64,000 nucleotides of DNA from Corynebacterium yonathiae (GTDB lineage Bacteria > Actinomycetota > Actinomycetes > Mycobacteriales > Mycobacteriaceae): NCBI RefSeq assembly GCF_027570195.1, contig NZ_JAKMUZ010000011.1:32853-96852 (forward strand). The letters run 5' to 3'. How positions within the stretch are numbered: position 1 is the stretch's first letter; every line of letters starts with the position of its first letter. Below the pieces are notes generated by a model. It worked only from the letters and a program-made list of their open reading frames with translations. It had not been told where the DNA came from and searched no databases. Below, piece by piece: positions 25,017 through 33,721 of the stretch. Position numbers and translations under genes: made by a program.

Positions 25017-25346
25017 ATGATTTTTACCACTACTAATACCGTTGATGGCTATGAAATTACGGACTATATCCGCATCATCGCCGGGGAAACCGTCATCGGT
25101 ATTAATATGCTGAAGGATTTCGGGGCATCCCTCCGCAATATCACCGGTGGACGCTCCGCTGGATACGAAAGCGAAGCCATCAAGGCGCGCGAGGCGGCAC
25201 TCGATGAGCTGTGGCGCCGCGGGCAGGAGCTCGGGGCCGATGGTGTGGTGGGCATCGCCTTTGATTATTCGCCCATGGGAACGTCGAATGACATGTTGAT
25301 GGTTACAGCTACCGGCACGGCGGTGAAGCTGCGCGCTCGTGATTAA
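25017..25346 (+). CDS. YbjQ family (UPF0145) protein
   Basis: The 109-aa protein has the typical YbjQ sequence: TTTNTVDGYEITDYIRIIAGETVIG, a central helix rich in RE/AL (EAIKAREAALDELWRRGQELGADGVVGI) and a C-terminal strand. The fold forms pentamers in known structures; function is unknown, though some databases call it heavy-metal-binding. TAATCT lies 6 nt before ATG 25017 (leaderless). It overlaps the next gene by 8 bp, so the two are probably co-transcribed. Confidence 0.85.
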   Translation: MIFTTTNTVDGYEITDYIRIIAGETVIGINMLKDFGASLRNITGGRSAGYESEAIKAREAALDELWRRGQELGADGVVGIAFDYSPMGTSNDMLMVTATGTAVKLRARD

Positions 25347-26274
25347 AATCGGCAAGAAAACACTGGCCCTGTGTGCTGGGTTATGCGCGGCAGCCGGACT
25401 CATGGCGGGGTGCGAGGAAGAACCGCCGCAGCCGGGCAGCGTGCCGAATGAATCGCAAGGCGCGGCCGATGGCTATATCACCACGCTGCCGGACCAGGGC
25501 ACAACGGCCAATGGCCGCTACCAGATCATTAACCTACAAAATCATCGCAGTTTTGTAGTCCACGTTCCGTTTAATGCGGATAAGCACCACCGCTTGCCCG
25601 TGGTGGTGGCGATGCACGGCTATGAGATGGACGCCGGCAATATGTTCAAAGGCACTGACCTTTCCCAAGGCGATGCCATTACCGTCTTTGTCCAAGGCGC
25701 GGGCAAGGCATGGGCGCCGGCACCGTATGCGGTAACCAGCTTGGACGATGACCTCACATACGTCGATGACACGATTGATTTCGTCCGCCGCCACTATCCC
25801 GCCACGGACACCACCTATGGCGTGGGCTTTTCCAATGGCGGCGGGTTCGCCCGTGCGGTGACCTGCAAGCGGCCGGGCCTATTCGATGCGGTGGCCACGG
25901 TCTCGGCGGCAAAATATGACCGCGTGGAAAAAGACTGCGCCAGCGAGCCCACCGATTACCTGGATATCCACGGCACCGAAGACGCGCTGATGAAATATGG
26001 CGGTGGGCGCCAACACGGAGCGCACTACCACTCGGCCAAACAATCGCTGCGCGGGATTGCGAAAGAAAATGGGTGCAATCCGTTCCCAAAGAGGCGTCGG
26101 AAAGACGCAGTGGAGCACTTTACCTGGCGGGTATGTGATGCGCGCACCGAGCAATACACCATCCACGGGGGCACGCACACGTGGAACGGTGGGGCTACGG
26201 ACCATTCCGGCCTAGTCAAGGCAGAGTGGACCACTGATACGGTGCTGGATTTCTTCCATATCGACCACCCGTAG
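25339..26274 (+). CDS. Secreted lipoprotein esterase of the PHB-depolymerase/LpqC type
   Basis: The 311-aa protein starts at GTG 25339 with a lipoprotein signal peptide (basic KIGKK, hydrophobic core, lipobox LMAGC), so it is anchored outside the membrane by the Cys near residue 24. The mature part is an alpha/beta hydrolase: oxyanion region VVVAMHGYEMDAGN, nucleophile elbow GVGFSNGGGFA, and a C-terminal His in IHGGTHTWNGG. It resembles polyhydroxybutyrate depolymerase and feruloyl esterase enzymes, known as LpqC in mycobacteria. The natural ester substrate is unknown. Confidence 0.87.
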   Translation: MIKIGKKTLALCAGLCAAAGLMAGCEEEPPQPGSVPNESQGAADGYITTLPDQGTTANGRYQIINLQNHRSFVVHVPFNADKHHRLPVVVAMHGYEMDAGNMFKGTDLSQGDAITVFVQGAGKAWAPAPYAVTSLDDDLTYVDDTIDFVRRHYPATDTTYGVGFSNGGGFARAVTCKRPGLFDAVATVSAAKYDRVEKDCASEPTDYLDIHGTEDALMKYGGGRQHGAHYHSAKQSLRGIAKENGCNPFPKRRRKDAVEHFTWRVCDARTEQYTIHGGTHTWNGGATDHSGLVKAEWTTDTVLDFFHIDHP

Positions 26275-26309
26275 TAAGCGCAGCGCGCGGGCTGGGTAAG
26301 CTGGGCGGC

Positions 26310-26594
26310 ATGCTAGACATTCCTATCAACGGCGACTCCATTAAATTGGGGCAGTTCATCAAGCTGGCGAGCTTGGTGGCTACCGGCGGCGAGGCCAAGG
26401 AACTCATCGCGGCAGGCGTGGTTACGGTCAATGGCGAGCCCGAAACGCGCCGGGGTGCCACACTTCACCCAGGCGATGAAGTGTGCATCGAGGATGCCTG
26501 CGCGCGGGTGGGCGAGTCGGACGATGACGATGATTATTTTGACGAGGCCACGGCCGACGATGACTTTGATCCGGAAAAGTGGAGGAATATGTAG
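26310..26594 (+). CDS. S4-domain RNA-binding protein
   Basis: A 94-aa protein whose first 65 residues are an S4 domain (IKLGQFIKLASLVATGGEAKELIAAGVVTVNGEPETRRGATLHPGDEV), like the YaaA/YlmH-type small S4 proteins that bind structured RNA or ribosomes. The C-terminal 30 residues are a very acidic tail (SDDDDDYFDEATADDDFDPEKW). TAAGCT lies 7 nt before ATG 26310 (leaderless). The next gene begins directly after its stop codon, with a ribosome site inside this gene. Confidence 0.87.
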   Translation: MLDIPINGDSIKLGQFIKLASLVATGGEAKELIAAGVVTVNGEPETRRGATLHPGDEVCIEDACARVGESDDDDDYFDEATADDDFDPEKWRNM

Positions 26595-27422
26595 ATGCCA
26601 GCATTCGAAGCTGAAGTGGGCATGCCCTACTGGATTGACCTGACCACCTCGGACCCGCGCAAGTCCGCGCACTTTTACGAGGAGGTACTGGGGTGGGAGA
26701 TTTCCGCCGAGTCTGCGGAGGAAAAGCCTTATCAGATGGCGCGCTTGCAGGGCCTGCCCATCGCCGGACTTATCCCGCAACCGGAAGAAGCACCCATGCC
26801 GGATACTTGGGTGACCTACTTCCTCTCCAAGGACATCGCGGGTGATTGCCAGCGCGCCGAGAGCCTGGGCGGGCGCATCCTGGTGGAGCCGCAGCAAGTG
26901 CAGCTAGGGCACATGGCTTTGCTTGCCGACGCCGCCGGCGGCATGTTCGGCCTCATCCAGCCCGCCGGCCCAGAGCACTTCGTCGCCGCCGGCGAACCCG
27001 GCACCCCGGTATGGCACGAGCTCACCGCAACCTCGGGTTTCCGGCGCGCAATGGACTTTTATGGAGAGCTTTTCAATTGGGAAATTCGCGCCATGCAGTC
27101 CGAGGATGAGAACTTCATTTACGCCACCGCGGAAGAAGACGGTGCGCCCTTTGCCGGCCTGTGGAACGCCGAGGGCCAGTTCCCGCCCCAGGTGCCGAGC
27201 TTCTGGCAGACCTACTTGGGTGTGCGCGATATCGACGCTGCTGCGAAGAAGGCCGTGGAACTAGGCGGCGAGGTCATCCGCGAACCATGGGATTCGCCCT
27301 TTGGCCGCATGTGCCTCTTGGCCGATTCCACCGGTGCGACCATCACCCTCACCGAGGTCGACGATGCCCCTGAAGAGGAGCCGACCGAATCGGATGACGT
27401 GTTGGGCCTTGACCTGCAGTAG
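26595..27422 (+). CDS. Two-domain VOC-superfamily (glyoxalase-like) protein
   Basis: The 275-aa protein has two vicinal-oxygen-chelate modules, roughly residues 5-125 (WIDLTTSDPRKSAHFYEEVLGWEIS) and 135-260 (WHELTATSGFRRAMDFYGELFNWEI). This arrangement is seen in actinobacterial proteins annotated as glyoxalase or as a resistance protein to antibiotics; the catalytic role is not fixed. GGAGG within the upstream S4 gene is 9 nt before ATG 26595. The C-terminus is an acidic tail. Confidence 0.83.
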   Translation: MPAFEAEVGMPYWIDLTTSDPRKSAHFYEEVLGWEISAESAEEKPYQMARLQGLPIAGLIPQPEEAPMPDTWVTYFLSKDIAGDCQRAESLGGRILVEPQQVQLGHMALLADAAGGMFGLIQPAGPEHFVAAGEPGTPVWHELTATSGFRRAMDFYGELFNWEIRAMQSEDENFIYATAEEDGAPFAGLWNAEGQFPPQVPSFWQTYLGVRDIDAAAKKAVELGGEVIREPWDSPFGRMCLLADSTGATITLTEVDDAPEEEPTESDDVLGLDLQ

Positions 27423-27427
27423 TAGCG

Positions 27428-27733
27428 ATGAGTGAGTCGCCACTGGTTAAGCGCGTACTGGCGGTGGTTGCCGTGATTCCACCCGGCAACGTCACCTCCT
27501 ATGGTGAGGTGGCAAAGGTCGCTGGCTGCGGCGCGCGCAACGTCGGTACCGTGTTAAAGCGCCACGGTGCCGGTACCGCCTGGTGGCGCGTGGTCCGCGC
27601 CGATGGCACCTCACACGATCCCGCCCGTGCGGCGGAGTACTGGGACCGCGAGGCCATCGCCCACGCTGGCGGGCGCGTTAAAATGCACGAGCACGGAATC
27701 GATGCCCGCGAATTACAGGAGTTGATGGAGTGA
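27428..27733 (+). CDS. Alkyltransferase-like protein (MGMT family, no acceptor Cys)
   Basis: The 101-aa protein has the DNA-binding part of O6-alkylguanine-DNA alkyltransferase (IPPGNVTSYGEVAKVAGCGARNVGTVLKRHG), but at the active-site position the usual PCHR is WWRVVRADG, so no methyl-accepting cysteine exists. Such ATL proteins bind O6-alkylguanine and pass it to nucleotide excision repair. The gene starts 5 bp after the VOC stop and overlaps the SMR gene start by 4 bp, so it is inside an operon-like run from 26310 to 28403. Confidence 0.85.
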   Translation: MSESPLVKRVLAVVAVIPPGNVTSYGEVAKVAGCGARNVGTVLKRHGAGTAWWRVVRADGTSHDPARAAEYWDREAIAHAGGRVKMHEHGIDARELQELME

Positions 27734-28089
27734 GGGCCTGGGTCATTCTTTTCCTCGCGATTGCTAGCGAAGTCGTGGGTACCATCGCGCTGAAATACGC
27801 GGTGGACCATTTCTGGATCTACGGTGTGGCCGCTTTTTGTTTCATCCTCGCCTTCGTGCTCCTGCACCGCGTGATGCAAGAAGGCGTCAACGTGGGCGTG
27901 GCCTACGGTCTCTGGGCGTCCGGTGGAGTCATTTCCACCGCGCTGCTTTCCGCCGCGCTATTTGGCGAGCCGCTCGGAGCAGTAAAACTCGCTGGCATCG
28001 CGCTCATTATGGCCGGCGTATTCTGCGTGGAAGTGGGCGCTAAACCAGACGAGGATGAAGACCGCACGGTGGAGGTGGCACCGCAATGA
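27730..28089 (+). CDS. SMR-family efflux subunit (first of a pair)
   Basis: A 119-aa protein with four membrane helices and the membrane-embedded Glu of small multidrug resistance proteins (FLAIASEVVGTIALK, E14). The C-terminal tail is acidic (KPDEDEDRTVEV). The start is GTG at 27730, overlapping the upstream stop. The next gene is a second SMR protein, overlapping by 4 bp; paired SMR genes such as EbrAB or YkkCD act as heterodimers. Likely substrates are cationic drugs, guanidinium compounds or polyamines; the choice cannot be read here. Confidence 0.88.
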   Translation: MRAWVILFLAIASEVVGTIALKYAVDHFWIYGVAAFCFILAFVLLHRVMQEGVNVGVAYGLWASGGVISTALLSAALFGEPLGAVKLAGIALIMAGVFCVEVGAKPDEDEDRTVEVAPQ

Positions 28090-28403
28090 TCTGGTTTTTA
28101 CTTTTCCTCGCTACCGCCATTGAGGTCACCGGCACGCTGTGCCTGCGCATGTCCGCGGTGACCGGCCGTCGCTTCTGGGTTGTGCTTGTCGCCCTGTGTT
28201 ATGTCAGCGCCTATGGTTTCTTGGCGCTCGTGCTCAAGGCTGGCATGGACTTGGGCGTGGCTTATGGCATCTGGGCTGCCACTGGTGTCGCGCTTACCGC
28301 CGTCGCCTCATATCTCCTCTTCAAGGAGCCATTCACCTGGTTAAAATCCCTCGGAGTGGTTCTGATCGTCGGAGGAGTGCTGCTGGTAGAAGCTGGTGCG
28401 TAG
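28086..28403 (+). CDS. SMR-family efflux subunit (second of a pair)
   Basis: A 105-aa four-helix protein with the conserved Glu in LFLATAIEVTGTLCLRMSA and the SMR block LGVAYGIWAATGVALTAVASYLLFKEP. It overlaps the first SMR gene by 4 bp (ATGA), which indicates tight co-translation. The two subunits differ in length and charge (this one has no acidic tail), as expected of a heterodimer with opposite orientation in the membrane. Confidence 0.88.
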   Translation: MIWFLLFLATAIEVTGTLCLRMSAVTGRRFWVVLVALCYVSAYGFLALVLKAGMDLGVAYGIWAATGVALTAVASYLLFKEPFTWLKSLGVVLIVGGVLLVEAGA

Positions 28404-28430
28404 CACCTGCGGGGGCGCTACTATATTTTC

Positions 28431-29297
28431 ATGATGAAAAAGTTGGCGGTAGGTTCCCTGGTTACCGCACTCTCCCTCGCAATCGCCCCTGCCGCCCAGG
28501 CTGTCACCCTCGATCCGCACGCTGTGCCCGCGCGCACCCAGATCACCGTCCGACATGATTCCGGTGCGACTGTTTCCACCGCTAACGCCCATGAGTCTCG
28601 CCCCGCACTGTCTTTGAGCAAGCTCTACTTGGGCTATTGGGTCCTAAAATACGGTGCGCCGGCCGACAAAGCCCGCGTGGAGCACATGATCCGTGTGAGC
28701 GATGACAACGTGGCTACCGACTTGGATCGTCGCTACCCGCAGGCCATTCCCAGCATCATCCACGAGTTTGGACTGCGCGAAACGCACTACACCGGGTATT
28801 GGGGAACGACCACAACCTCTACTGAAGATGTAGCGCGGTTCACCTCGCGTATCCAGCACGATCCCATTGCCGCACCCATCATGGCCGGTATGGCTAACGC
28901 CGCCCCTGTGGCTGCCGATGGCTACCGCCAAGATTTTGGTACCTCACGAATTCCTGGCGTTATCGGTACCAAGTTCGGCTGGTCCGATAATCGCCGCATC
29001 CATGCCTCGGTATCCACCGCCCCAGGATTTACCGTAGCCGCCAATACCTACGGTGATGCGGGCACTCATACCGCAGATGTCACCCGGGCCGTACATAATG
29101 CCCCAGGCGCACTACCCGCAGCGGGCGGTTCTAGCCAAGCCATCGGCGCGCGCATCGAACGCGATTTGAATCTACAAGGCCCCGCGCGACAGGCCGTCCG
29201 CGATGCCACCCGCACGGCAGCGAGCTACGAGCGTCAAGCCTGCGCGAGCGCGAACCAGGCATTGGCGCAGGTAACGCCGATGCGCGTGTGTAACTAG
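28431..29297 (+). CDS. Secreted serine hydrolase with class A beta-lactamase-like motifs
   Basis: The 288-aa protein has a Sec signal peptide (MMKKLAVGSLVTALSLAIAP, cleavage near AQA). The mature part shows the penicillin-recognising enzyme motifs in order: SLSK (S61, K64), SDDN (S90-N93, for SDN) and GTKFGW (for KTG). The usual general-base segment of active beta-lactamases is not evident, so it may instead act on cell-wall peptides or esters. TATATT is 3-6 nt before the double ATG at 28431/28434, so the mRNA is probably leaderless. It has a Cys pair at the C-terminus (QACAS, RVCN). Confidence 0.72.
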   Translation: MMKKLAVGSLVTALSLAIAPAAQAVTLDPHAVPARTQITVRHDSGATVSTANAHESRPALSLSKLYLGYWVLKYGAPADKARVEHMIRVSDDNVATDLDRRYPQAIPSIIHEFGLRETHYTGYWGTTTTSTEDVARFTSRIQHDPIAAPIMAGMANAAPVAADGYRQDFGTSRIPGVIGTKFGWSDNRRIHASVSTAPGFTVAANTYGDAGTHTADVTRAVHNAPGALPAAGGSSQAIGARIERDLNLQGPARQAVRDATRTAASYERQACASANQALAQVTPMRVCN

Positions 29298-29314
29298 GAG
29301 TGGCGGAGGCGGAT

Positions 29315-30166
29315 TTAGCGGATGAAGGCGAGAGCGTCTTCGGCGGTGCTGTGGCTGTAGCTCTCGTCGGTTTTGGCGAGCTTATTGCCGCGCAGGACCA
29401 GCCAGATGCTTAGCGGGTAAAGGATAAGCGCTACCACGACGGCTTGGATGATGGAGGCCACCTCGGAATCGTGCAGGTAATTCCAGCAAAAGTGCAGGGT
29501 AAATGAGGCGGTTAGGGCACCGAGAAAGACGCCGATGCGCCACGACCAGGGTTTGGCGGCGGCATAGAGTGCCCAGCCGATGCCCCAGCCGGCCAGCGCG
29601 GTGAGCAATACGTGCAGGCCAGGGCCGGCGATAAGGCGCAGGCCCCACATTTCAAAAAGTCCCTGAATATCGCTATCGGGGTGCATGGTGGCGCCCATGG
29701 CGCCGTAGAGGATATTCTCGCAAGCCTCGAAGCCAAGGCCTACCACTGCGCCCACCATCCAGCCGTGCCATGGGCGGTTGAGTTGGCGGAAGGACATGAG
29801 CACGAAGATGACGCCGGTGGCCTTAGAAATCTCTTCCGGATAGGCACCGCTCCACGACATCATGGCGTCGACCCAACCGGTGCCGATAGCGAGCTGCATG
29901 ACCGGTCCAGCGCTGATAAGCGCCAAGGCAACAGCTACTCCGCCGCCCCAAAGGAAAGCCAGCGTGGCCCACAGGCGCGCCGGGCGGGCCCACATGGGGC
30001 TGCGCTGTAGCAAGTAGATGACCAGTGCCACGAGTATGGCGGCGATGAGCAGGCTGAGCAGACCCATTAGAGGAGAGATTAAAAATGTGCTCAGCGTCTG
30101 GAAAAAGAAGGCGATGAGGCCGATGCCGGATAGGAGCCACAGCGTGGTGCGAAAGAGCTTAGACAT
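29315..30166 (-). CDS. PrsW-family intramembrane metalloprotease
   Basis: The 283-aa membrane protein has about eight helices and the PrsW motifs: EE in AYPEEISKA (E111, E112), GFEACENILYG (E147, E150), GPGLHVLLT and HFCWNYLHD, which together hold the putative metal ligands. B. subtilis PrsW cuts the anti-sigma factor RsiW; whether this homologue has a similar target is unknown. It follows the 30167-30748 gene without a gap on the same strand, so the two are an operon. Confidence 0.85.
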   Translation of the reverse strand: MSKLFRTTLWLLSGIGLIAFFFQTLSTFLISPLMGLLSLLIAAILVALVIYLLQRSPMWARPARLWATLAFLWGGGVAVALALISAGPVMQLAIGTGWVDAMMSWSGAYPEEISKATGVIFVLMSFRQLNRPWHGWMVGAVVGLGFEACENILYGAMGATMHPDSDIQGLFEMWGLRLIAGPGLHVLLTALAGWGIGWALYAAAKPWSWRIGVFLGALTASFTLHFCWNYLHDSEVASIIQAVVVALILYPLSIWLVLRGNKLAKTDESYSHSTAEDALAFIR

Positions 30167-30748
30167 CTAGAACATCAACTCCCCGGAGAAGTCAGCGAAT
30201 TCTGAATTGGCCGCAGCAGGTAGATCCTTTTGGCCGAAGGCATGCCAAATGCGGGAGGAGGTGGCCCGTGCCTGATCGCCCTTGCCGGTCACGGTGACCA
30301 CCCAATCCTTGTTTTCGTCCTCGCCGGTGCCGTCGAGGGAGAGGGCGGCGGTGGAGGAGGGGGCGTCGGTAAGCAGGAGTGCTCCGTTAGTGCCGTCGAA
30401 GGTAGGGGCATCGGCCGGCAAAGGCGCCATGGCTAGGGCGCGGACCATGCGGCGCAAGGTGGTGGCATCGTCTTTGGCATCTTCGGTAAGGGTGGCTTGT
30501 ACGCTGACATCGCCGCAGGTCCAGCCAATGCTGGCGAAGGATTCATAATCGCGCTCGCAGTAGAGATCGGGAACGTCGATCTCCCAGTCCTGGCTGGGCT
30601 CGGTTAGGGTGACCTGCTCGACGTCCGCGGAGGAATCCGCCAGCGCCGCCTGCACGATCGCGGGCAGTGCGAGAACCACCGCTACGAACGCAATGACGGC
30701 GAGAAAAAGGCGCCGCGGATGCGCTGGAGGAAAGCGATAAAATTTCAT
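30167..30748 (-). CDS. Hypothetical membrane-anchored extracellular protein
   Basis: About 193 aa: one N-terminal helix preceded by basic residues (KFYRFPPAHPRRLFLAVIAFVAVVLALPAIV), then a soluble, presumably external, domain with two cysteines (DLYCERDYESF, IGWTCGDVSV) that may form a disulfide. No family is recognised. AAGG precedes ATG 30748. Its stop is directly followed by the PrsW-like protease start, so a functional link such as shared membrane stress response is possible. It is divergent from the M13 peptidase gene with 42 bp between starts. Confidence 0.65.
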   Translation of the reverse strand: MKFYRFPPAHPRRLFLAVIAFVAVVLALPAIVQAALADSSADVEQVTLTEPSQDWEIDVPDLYCERDYESFASIGWTCGDVSVQATLTEDAKDDATTLRRMVRALAMAPLPADAPTFDGTNGALLLTDAPSSTAALSLDGTGEDENKDWVVTVTGKGDQARATSSRIWHAFGQKDLPAAANSEFADFSGELMF

Positions 30749-30790
30749 GAACCACACCTTATCTTGCTGCTTTGCCCTAGAGTGGCAAGC

Positions 30791-32725
30791 ATGAAAGATC
30801 TTTATCAACTAGTCAATGGACCCTGGCTGGAAAGCCACGTCATTCCCGATGATCGCGGTGTGGACGGCACCTTCCACGCGCTGCGCGATGAGGCGGAGGA
30901 ACTCGTTCACGAGATCGTGGAAAAGGACACCGGCCGCCCGGGCAAGCTCTATGCCTCCTTTATGGATACTGAGGGAGTCAACGCGGCCGGCATGGCTCCA
31001 TTGGATGCGGATCTGGATCGCCTGAGCGCGGCTAACCCGGAGGAGCTTGCGCAGCGCTTGGGTGAACTCGAGCGCACCGGTGTGGGCTCGCCGGTGACCT
31101 TCTGGGTATCTAAGGACTCTGGCTCCGAGGACGCCATTGCCTATGTCATTCAATCCGGCCTGGGCCTGCCGGATGAGGCTTATTACCGCGAAGAAGCCCA
31201 CGCGGAGACGCTGAGCGCTTATGAAAAGCACGTGGCAGAGATGCTGGAGTTCCTCGATCCAGCTCGCCTCTTTGGCTTAGGTGCTGAGGTGGCGGCCCAG
31301 CGCATCGTGGGCCTGGAAAAGGAGCTGGCCGCTGGTCATTGGGATGTGGTCTCTACCCGTGATGCGGTCAAGACCTATAACCCGTGTGAATTTAGCGAGC
31401 TGCCCTCCATGACCCGCGCCCTGCTTTCCGGCGGCAACCTGCCAGAACACCGCGTGGTCAATATGATGCCGTCCTACCTCGAGCACTTCGAGGGCCTCTT
31501 TACCTCCGAACGCATGGCCGATTGGCAGCTATGGGCTACCTGGCACATCCTGCGTTCCCGCGCGGCCATGCTGCCGGAGGAAGTCGGCGCGAAGAATTTT
31601 GAGTTCTACGGCACCAAGCTCTCTGGCGCTACCCAGCAGCGTGACCGCTGGAAGCGCGCGGTAGGCTTGGCTGAGTCCCTCGTGGGTGAAGAGATTGGCC
31701 AAGTATTCGTGGATGAGCACTTCCCGGACTCCTCCAAGCGCGAGATGGATGAGCTGGTGGGCTACCTCATTGCCGCCTACCGTGAGCGCATCTCTCAGCT
31801 GGAGTGGATGACCCCGGCCACCCGTGAGCGTGCCTTGGAGAAACTTTCCCAGTTCAAGGCCAAGATTGGCTTCCCGGATTCCTGGCGCGATTATTCCGGG
31901 CTTGAGGTCTCCGGCAAGGGCGCGGACCTGTTGGCTAATGCGCGTGCCGGCTCTGCCTTTTCTCATGACTTCGAGCTGGCCAAGATTGGCAAGCCGGCCG
32001 ATCGCGATGAATGGGTGACTACCCCGCAAACGGTCAACGCCTTTTATAACCCAGTGGTCAATGACATCACCTTCCCGGCGGCAATCCTGCGCCCGCCGTT
32101 CTATAACCCGGAGGCCGATGCCGCAGAAAACTTCGGCGCTATTGGCGCCGTCATTGGCCACGAGATCGGCCACGGTTTTGATGACCAAGGCTCGCAGTTT
32201 GATGGTCAGGGCAACCTGAACTCCTGGTGGTCCGATGAGGACCGCGCCGCCTTTGAAAAGCTCACCGCTAAGTTGGTAGAGCAGTTCAATGGCCAGGTGC
32301 CGACGGTGCTTAAGGAGGCCGGCATTGAATCTACTGGGGTGAACGGCAGCTTTACCCTAGGCGAGAACATCGGTGACCTGGGTGGCTTGGGTATCGCCGT
32401 GGTGGCTTTTAAGAACTACTGCGCCGATAAGGGCATTGACCTGCAGGGCAAGGAGGAAAAGTTCGAGGTAGACGGTGCTGAGCCAGAGCTGGCCGAACAT
32501 ACCTACAACGGCCTACAGCGCTTCTTCCTGGCCTGGGCCCGCGTATGGCGCACCGCCATCCGCCCGGAAATGGCCACCCAGTACCTAGCCATTGACCCGC
32601 ACTCGCCGGCGGAGTTCCGCTGCAATCTCATTGCGGCCAATATTGCGGAGTTCTACGAGGCCTTTGCCGTGGCGGAAGACTCCGCCATGTACATTGCGCC
32701 GGAGGATCGCGTCACCATTTGGTAG
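30791..32725 (+). CDS. pepO: M13-family (neprilysin-like) zinc metallopeptidase
   Basis: The 644-aa protein has the gluzincin site HEIGH (H457, E458, H461), the third ligand in ENIGDLGG, and the substrate motif NAFYNPVVNDITFPAAIL. No signal peptide is seen, so the enzyme is probably cytoplasmic, like several bacterial PepO enzymes, and cleaves oligopeptides. ATG 30791 lies 7 nt after TAGAGT (leaderless); upstream in-frame codons would overlap the divergent gene. Confidence 0.93.
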   Translation: MKDLYQLVNGPWLESHVIPDDRGVDGTFHALRDEAEELVHEIVEKDTGRPGKLYASFMDTEGVNAAGMAPLDADLDRLSAANPEELAQRLGELERTGVGSPVTFWVSKDSGSEDAIAYVIQSGLGLPDEAYYREEAHAETLSAYEKHVAEMLEFLDPARLFGLGAEVAAQRIVGLEKELAAGHWDVVSTRDAVKTYNPCEFSELPSMTRALLSGGNLPEHRVVNMMPSYLEHFEGLFTSERMADWQLWATWHILRSRAAMLPEEVGAKNFEFYGTKLSGATQQRDRWKRAVGLAESLVGEEIGQVFVDEHFPDSSKREMDELVGYLIAAYRERISQLEWMTPATRERALEKLSQFKAKIGFPDSWRDYSGLEVSGKGADLLANARAGSAFSHDFELAKIGKPADRDEWVTTPQTVNAFYNPVVNDITFPAAILRPPFYNPEADAAENFGAIGAVIGHEIGHGFDDQGSQFDGQGNLNSWWSDEDRAAFEKLTAKLVEQFNGQVPTVLKEAGIESTGVNGSFTLGENIGDLGGLGIAVVAFKNYCADKGIDLQGKEEKFEVDGAEPELAEHTYNGLQRFFLAWARVWRTAIRPEMATQYLAIDPHSPAEFRCNLIAANIAEFYEAFAVAEDSAMYIAPEDRVTIW

Positions 32726-32764
32726 ACCTTTCTGCCGGTAGGCGGTGCGCGTAGGCTCGGTGGC

Positions 32765-33658
32765 ATGACTAACGCAGATGCTAACCAGGACCCGCACCGC
32801 CCGCTGGAGCCCGGCCAGGAGTGGCATATTGGCGGCCAGGATCGCCAGATGGATGAAAAGGAGCAGCTCGAGCAGCTCGTTGCCTATATCGATAGCCACT
32901 ATGACACCCCGGATTTCCGCCCACCGTGGGCCGGGGGTGGCTCTCCCGAGGCGGATCAGTATTGTGCGCTTTTGCCGGACCGGATTACTCACGCGGCTAT
33001 GATGGTGCTCGGTACTGCGGTGGATCATGCGTTGCCGGGAACCGCCTATACGGAGGGCATTAGCGTGGAAGAATCCGAGGTGGGCGCCATTTTTCGGCCC
33101 ACAAAACCCACTGGCCGTTGGGCGGTATCGCTCCATTCGGGCGGCTGGTGGCGCGGCGATGGCCAAGCGCTAGAGATGCAGTGGCGCCCTGAGGTAGCCG
33201 CCGCCGCACAGCTATCCGGTACCACCATCATTGATGTGGACTATCCGCTCGCGCCTGCGCACACCGTTGCGGAGATGGTCACTGCCGTAAAACGGGCCAT
33301 TGACTATGCCCGTGCGCAGGGTGCTTCCAGCGTTGCCACCTGGGGATATTCCTCCGGCGGCGCGCTGGCCGCGCTTGCGCCTGCCGACGCCCTTCTGCTC
33401 ACCTTCCCCGATTTTGGTGCCCTGGCGAATCTTCCAGAGGACCTGCGCGCCGGCCATGAAATTCCGGCAGATCTATCTGAGCTATGCCCGGATATATTCG
33501 TGCAGACCGCGACCGAGGATGAGATTGCTACGCGTGTTTCTGTGCCCAGCGCCGTGACGCGCGATTATGTTTCCACCCACCGCGTGTCTACTCCGGCGGT
33601 TGCCCGGCAACGCGTGCGGGATGCGGCCGCGTTCCTGGCAGGAGAGCTGGAAAGATAA
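32765..33658 (+). CDS. Alpha/beta-hydrolase fold protein (esterase-like)
   Basis: The 297-aa protein has the oxyanion-hole motif SLHSGGWWRGD, VDYPLAPAHTVAEMVTAVKRAIDYA as in the hormone-sensitive-lipase group, and the nucleophile elbow WGYSSGGALAALA. The N-terminal 45 residues are polar. A carboxylesterase or peptidase role is likely, but the substrate is open. TAGGCT lies 7 nt before ATG 32765, so the transcript is leaderless and separate from the M13 gene 40 bp upstream. Confidence 0.82.
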   Translation: MTNADANQDPHRPLEPGQEWHIGGQDRQMDEKEQLEQLVAYIDSHYDTPDFRPPWAGGGSPEADQYCALLPDRITHAAMMVLGTAVDHALPGTAYTEGISVEESEVGAIFRPTKPTGRWAVSLHSGGWWRGDGQALEMQWRPEVAAAAQLSGTTIIDVDYPLAPAHTVAEMVTAVKRAIDYARAQGASSVATWGYSSGGALAALAPADALLLTFPDFGALANLPEDLRAGHEIPADLSELCPDIFVQTATEDEIATRVSVPSAVTRDYVSTHRVSTPAVARQRVRDAAAFLAGELER

Positions 33659-33686
33659 CAGCTTCCTGACGGTTTCATACTAAAAG

Positions 33687-33719
33687 GGAACTAGTTTCAA
33701 CAAGGTTGCGACTAGTTCC
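33687..33719 (+). promoter_or_regulatory. 9-bp inverted repeat in the leader of the PepSY gene
   Basis: GGAACTAGT (33687-33695) and ACTAGTTCC (33711-33719) form perfect arms around 15 nt, ending 2 nt before the ATG at 33722. CATACT (33676-33681) is a plausible -10, which would start the RNA at about 33688, at the left arm. It could be an operator or an RNA hairpin over the start region; the only possible ribosome site (AAGG) would be in the loop. Confidence 0.5.
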
Positions 33720-33721
33720 GC

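Noticed and set aside
24329..25403. Long minus-strand frames over LysE and YbjQ
   Set aside because: Low-complexity antisense translations of well-supported genes.
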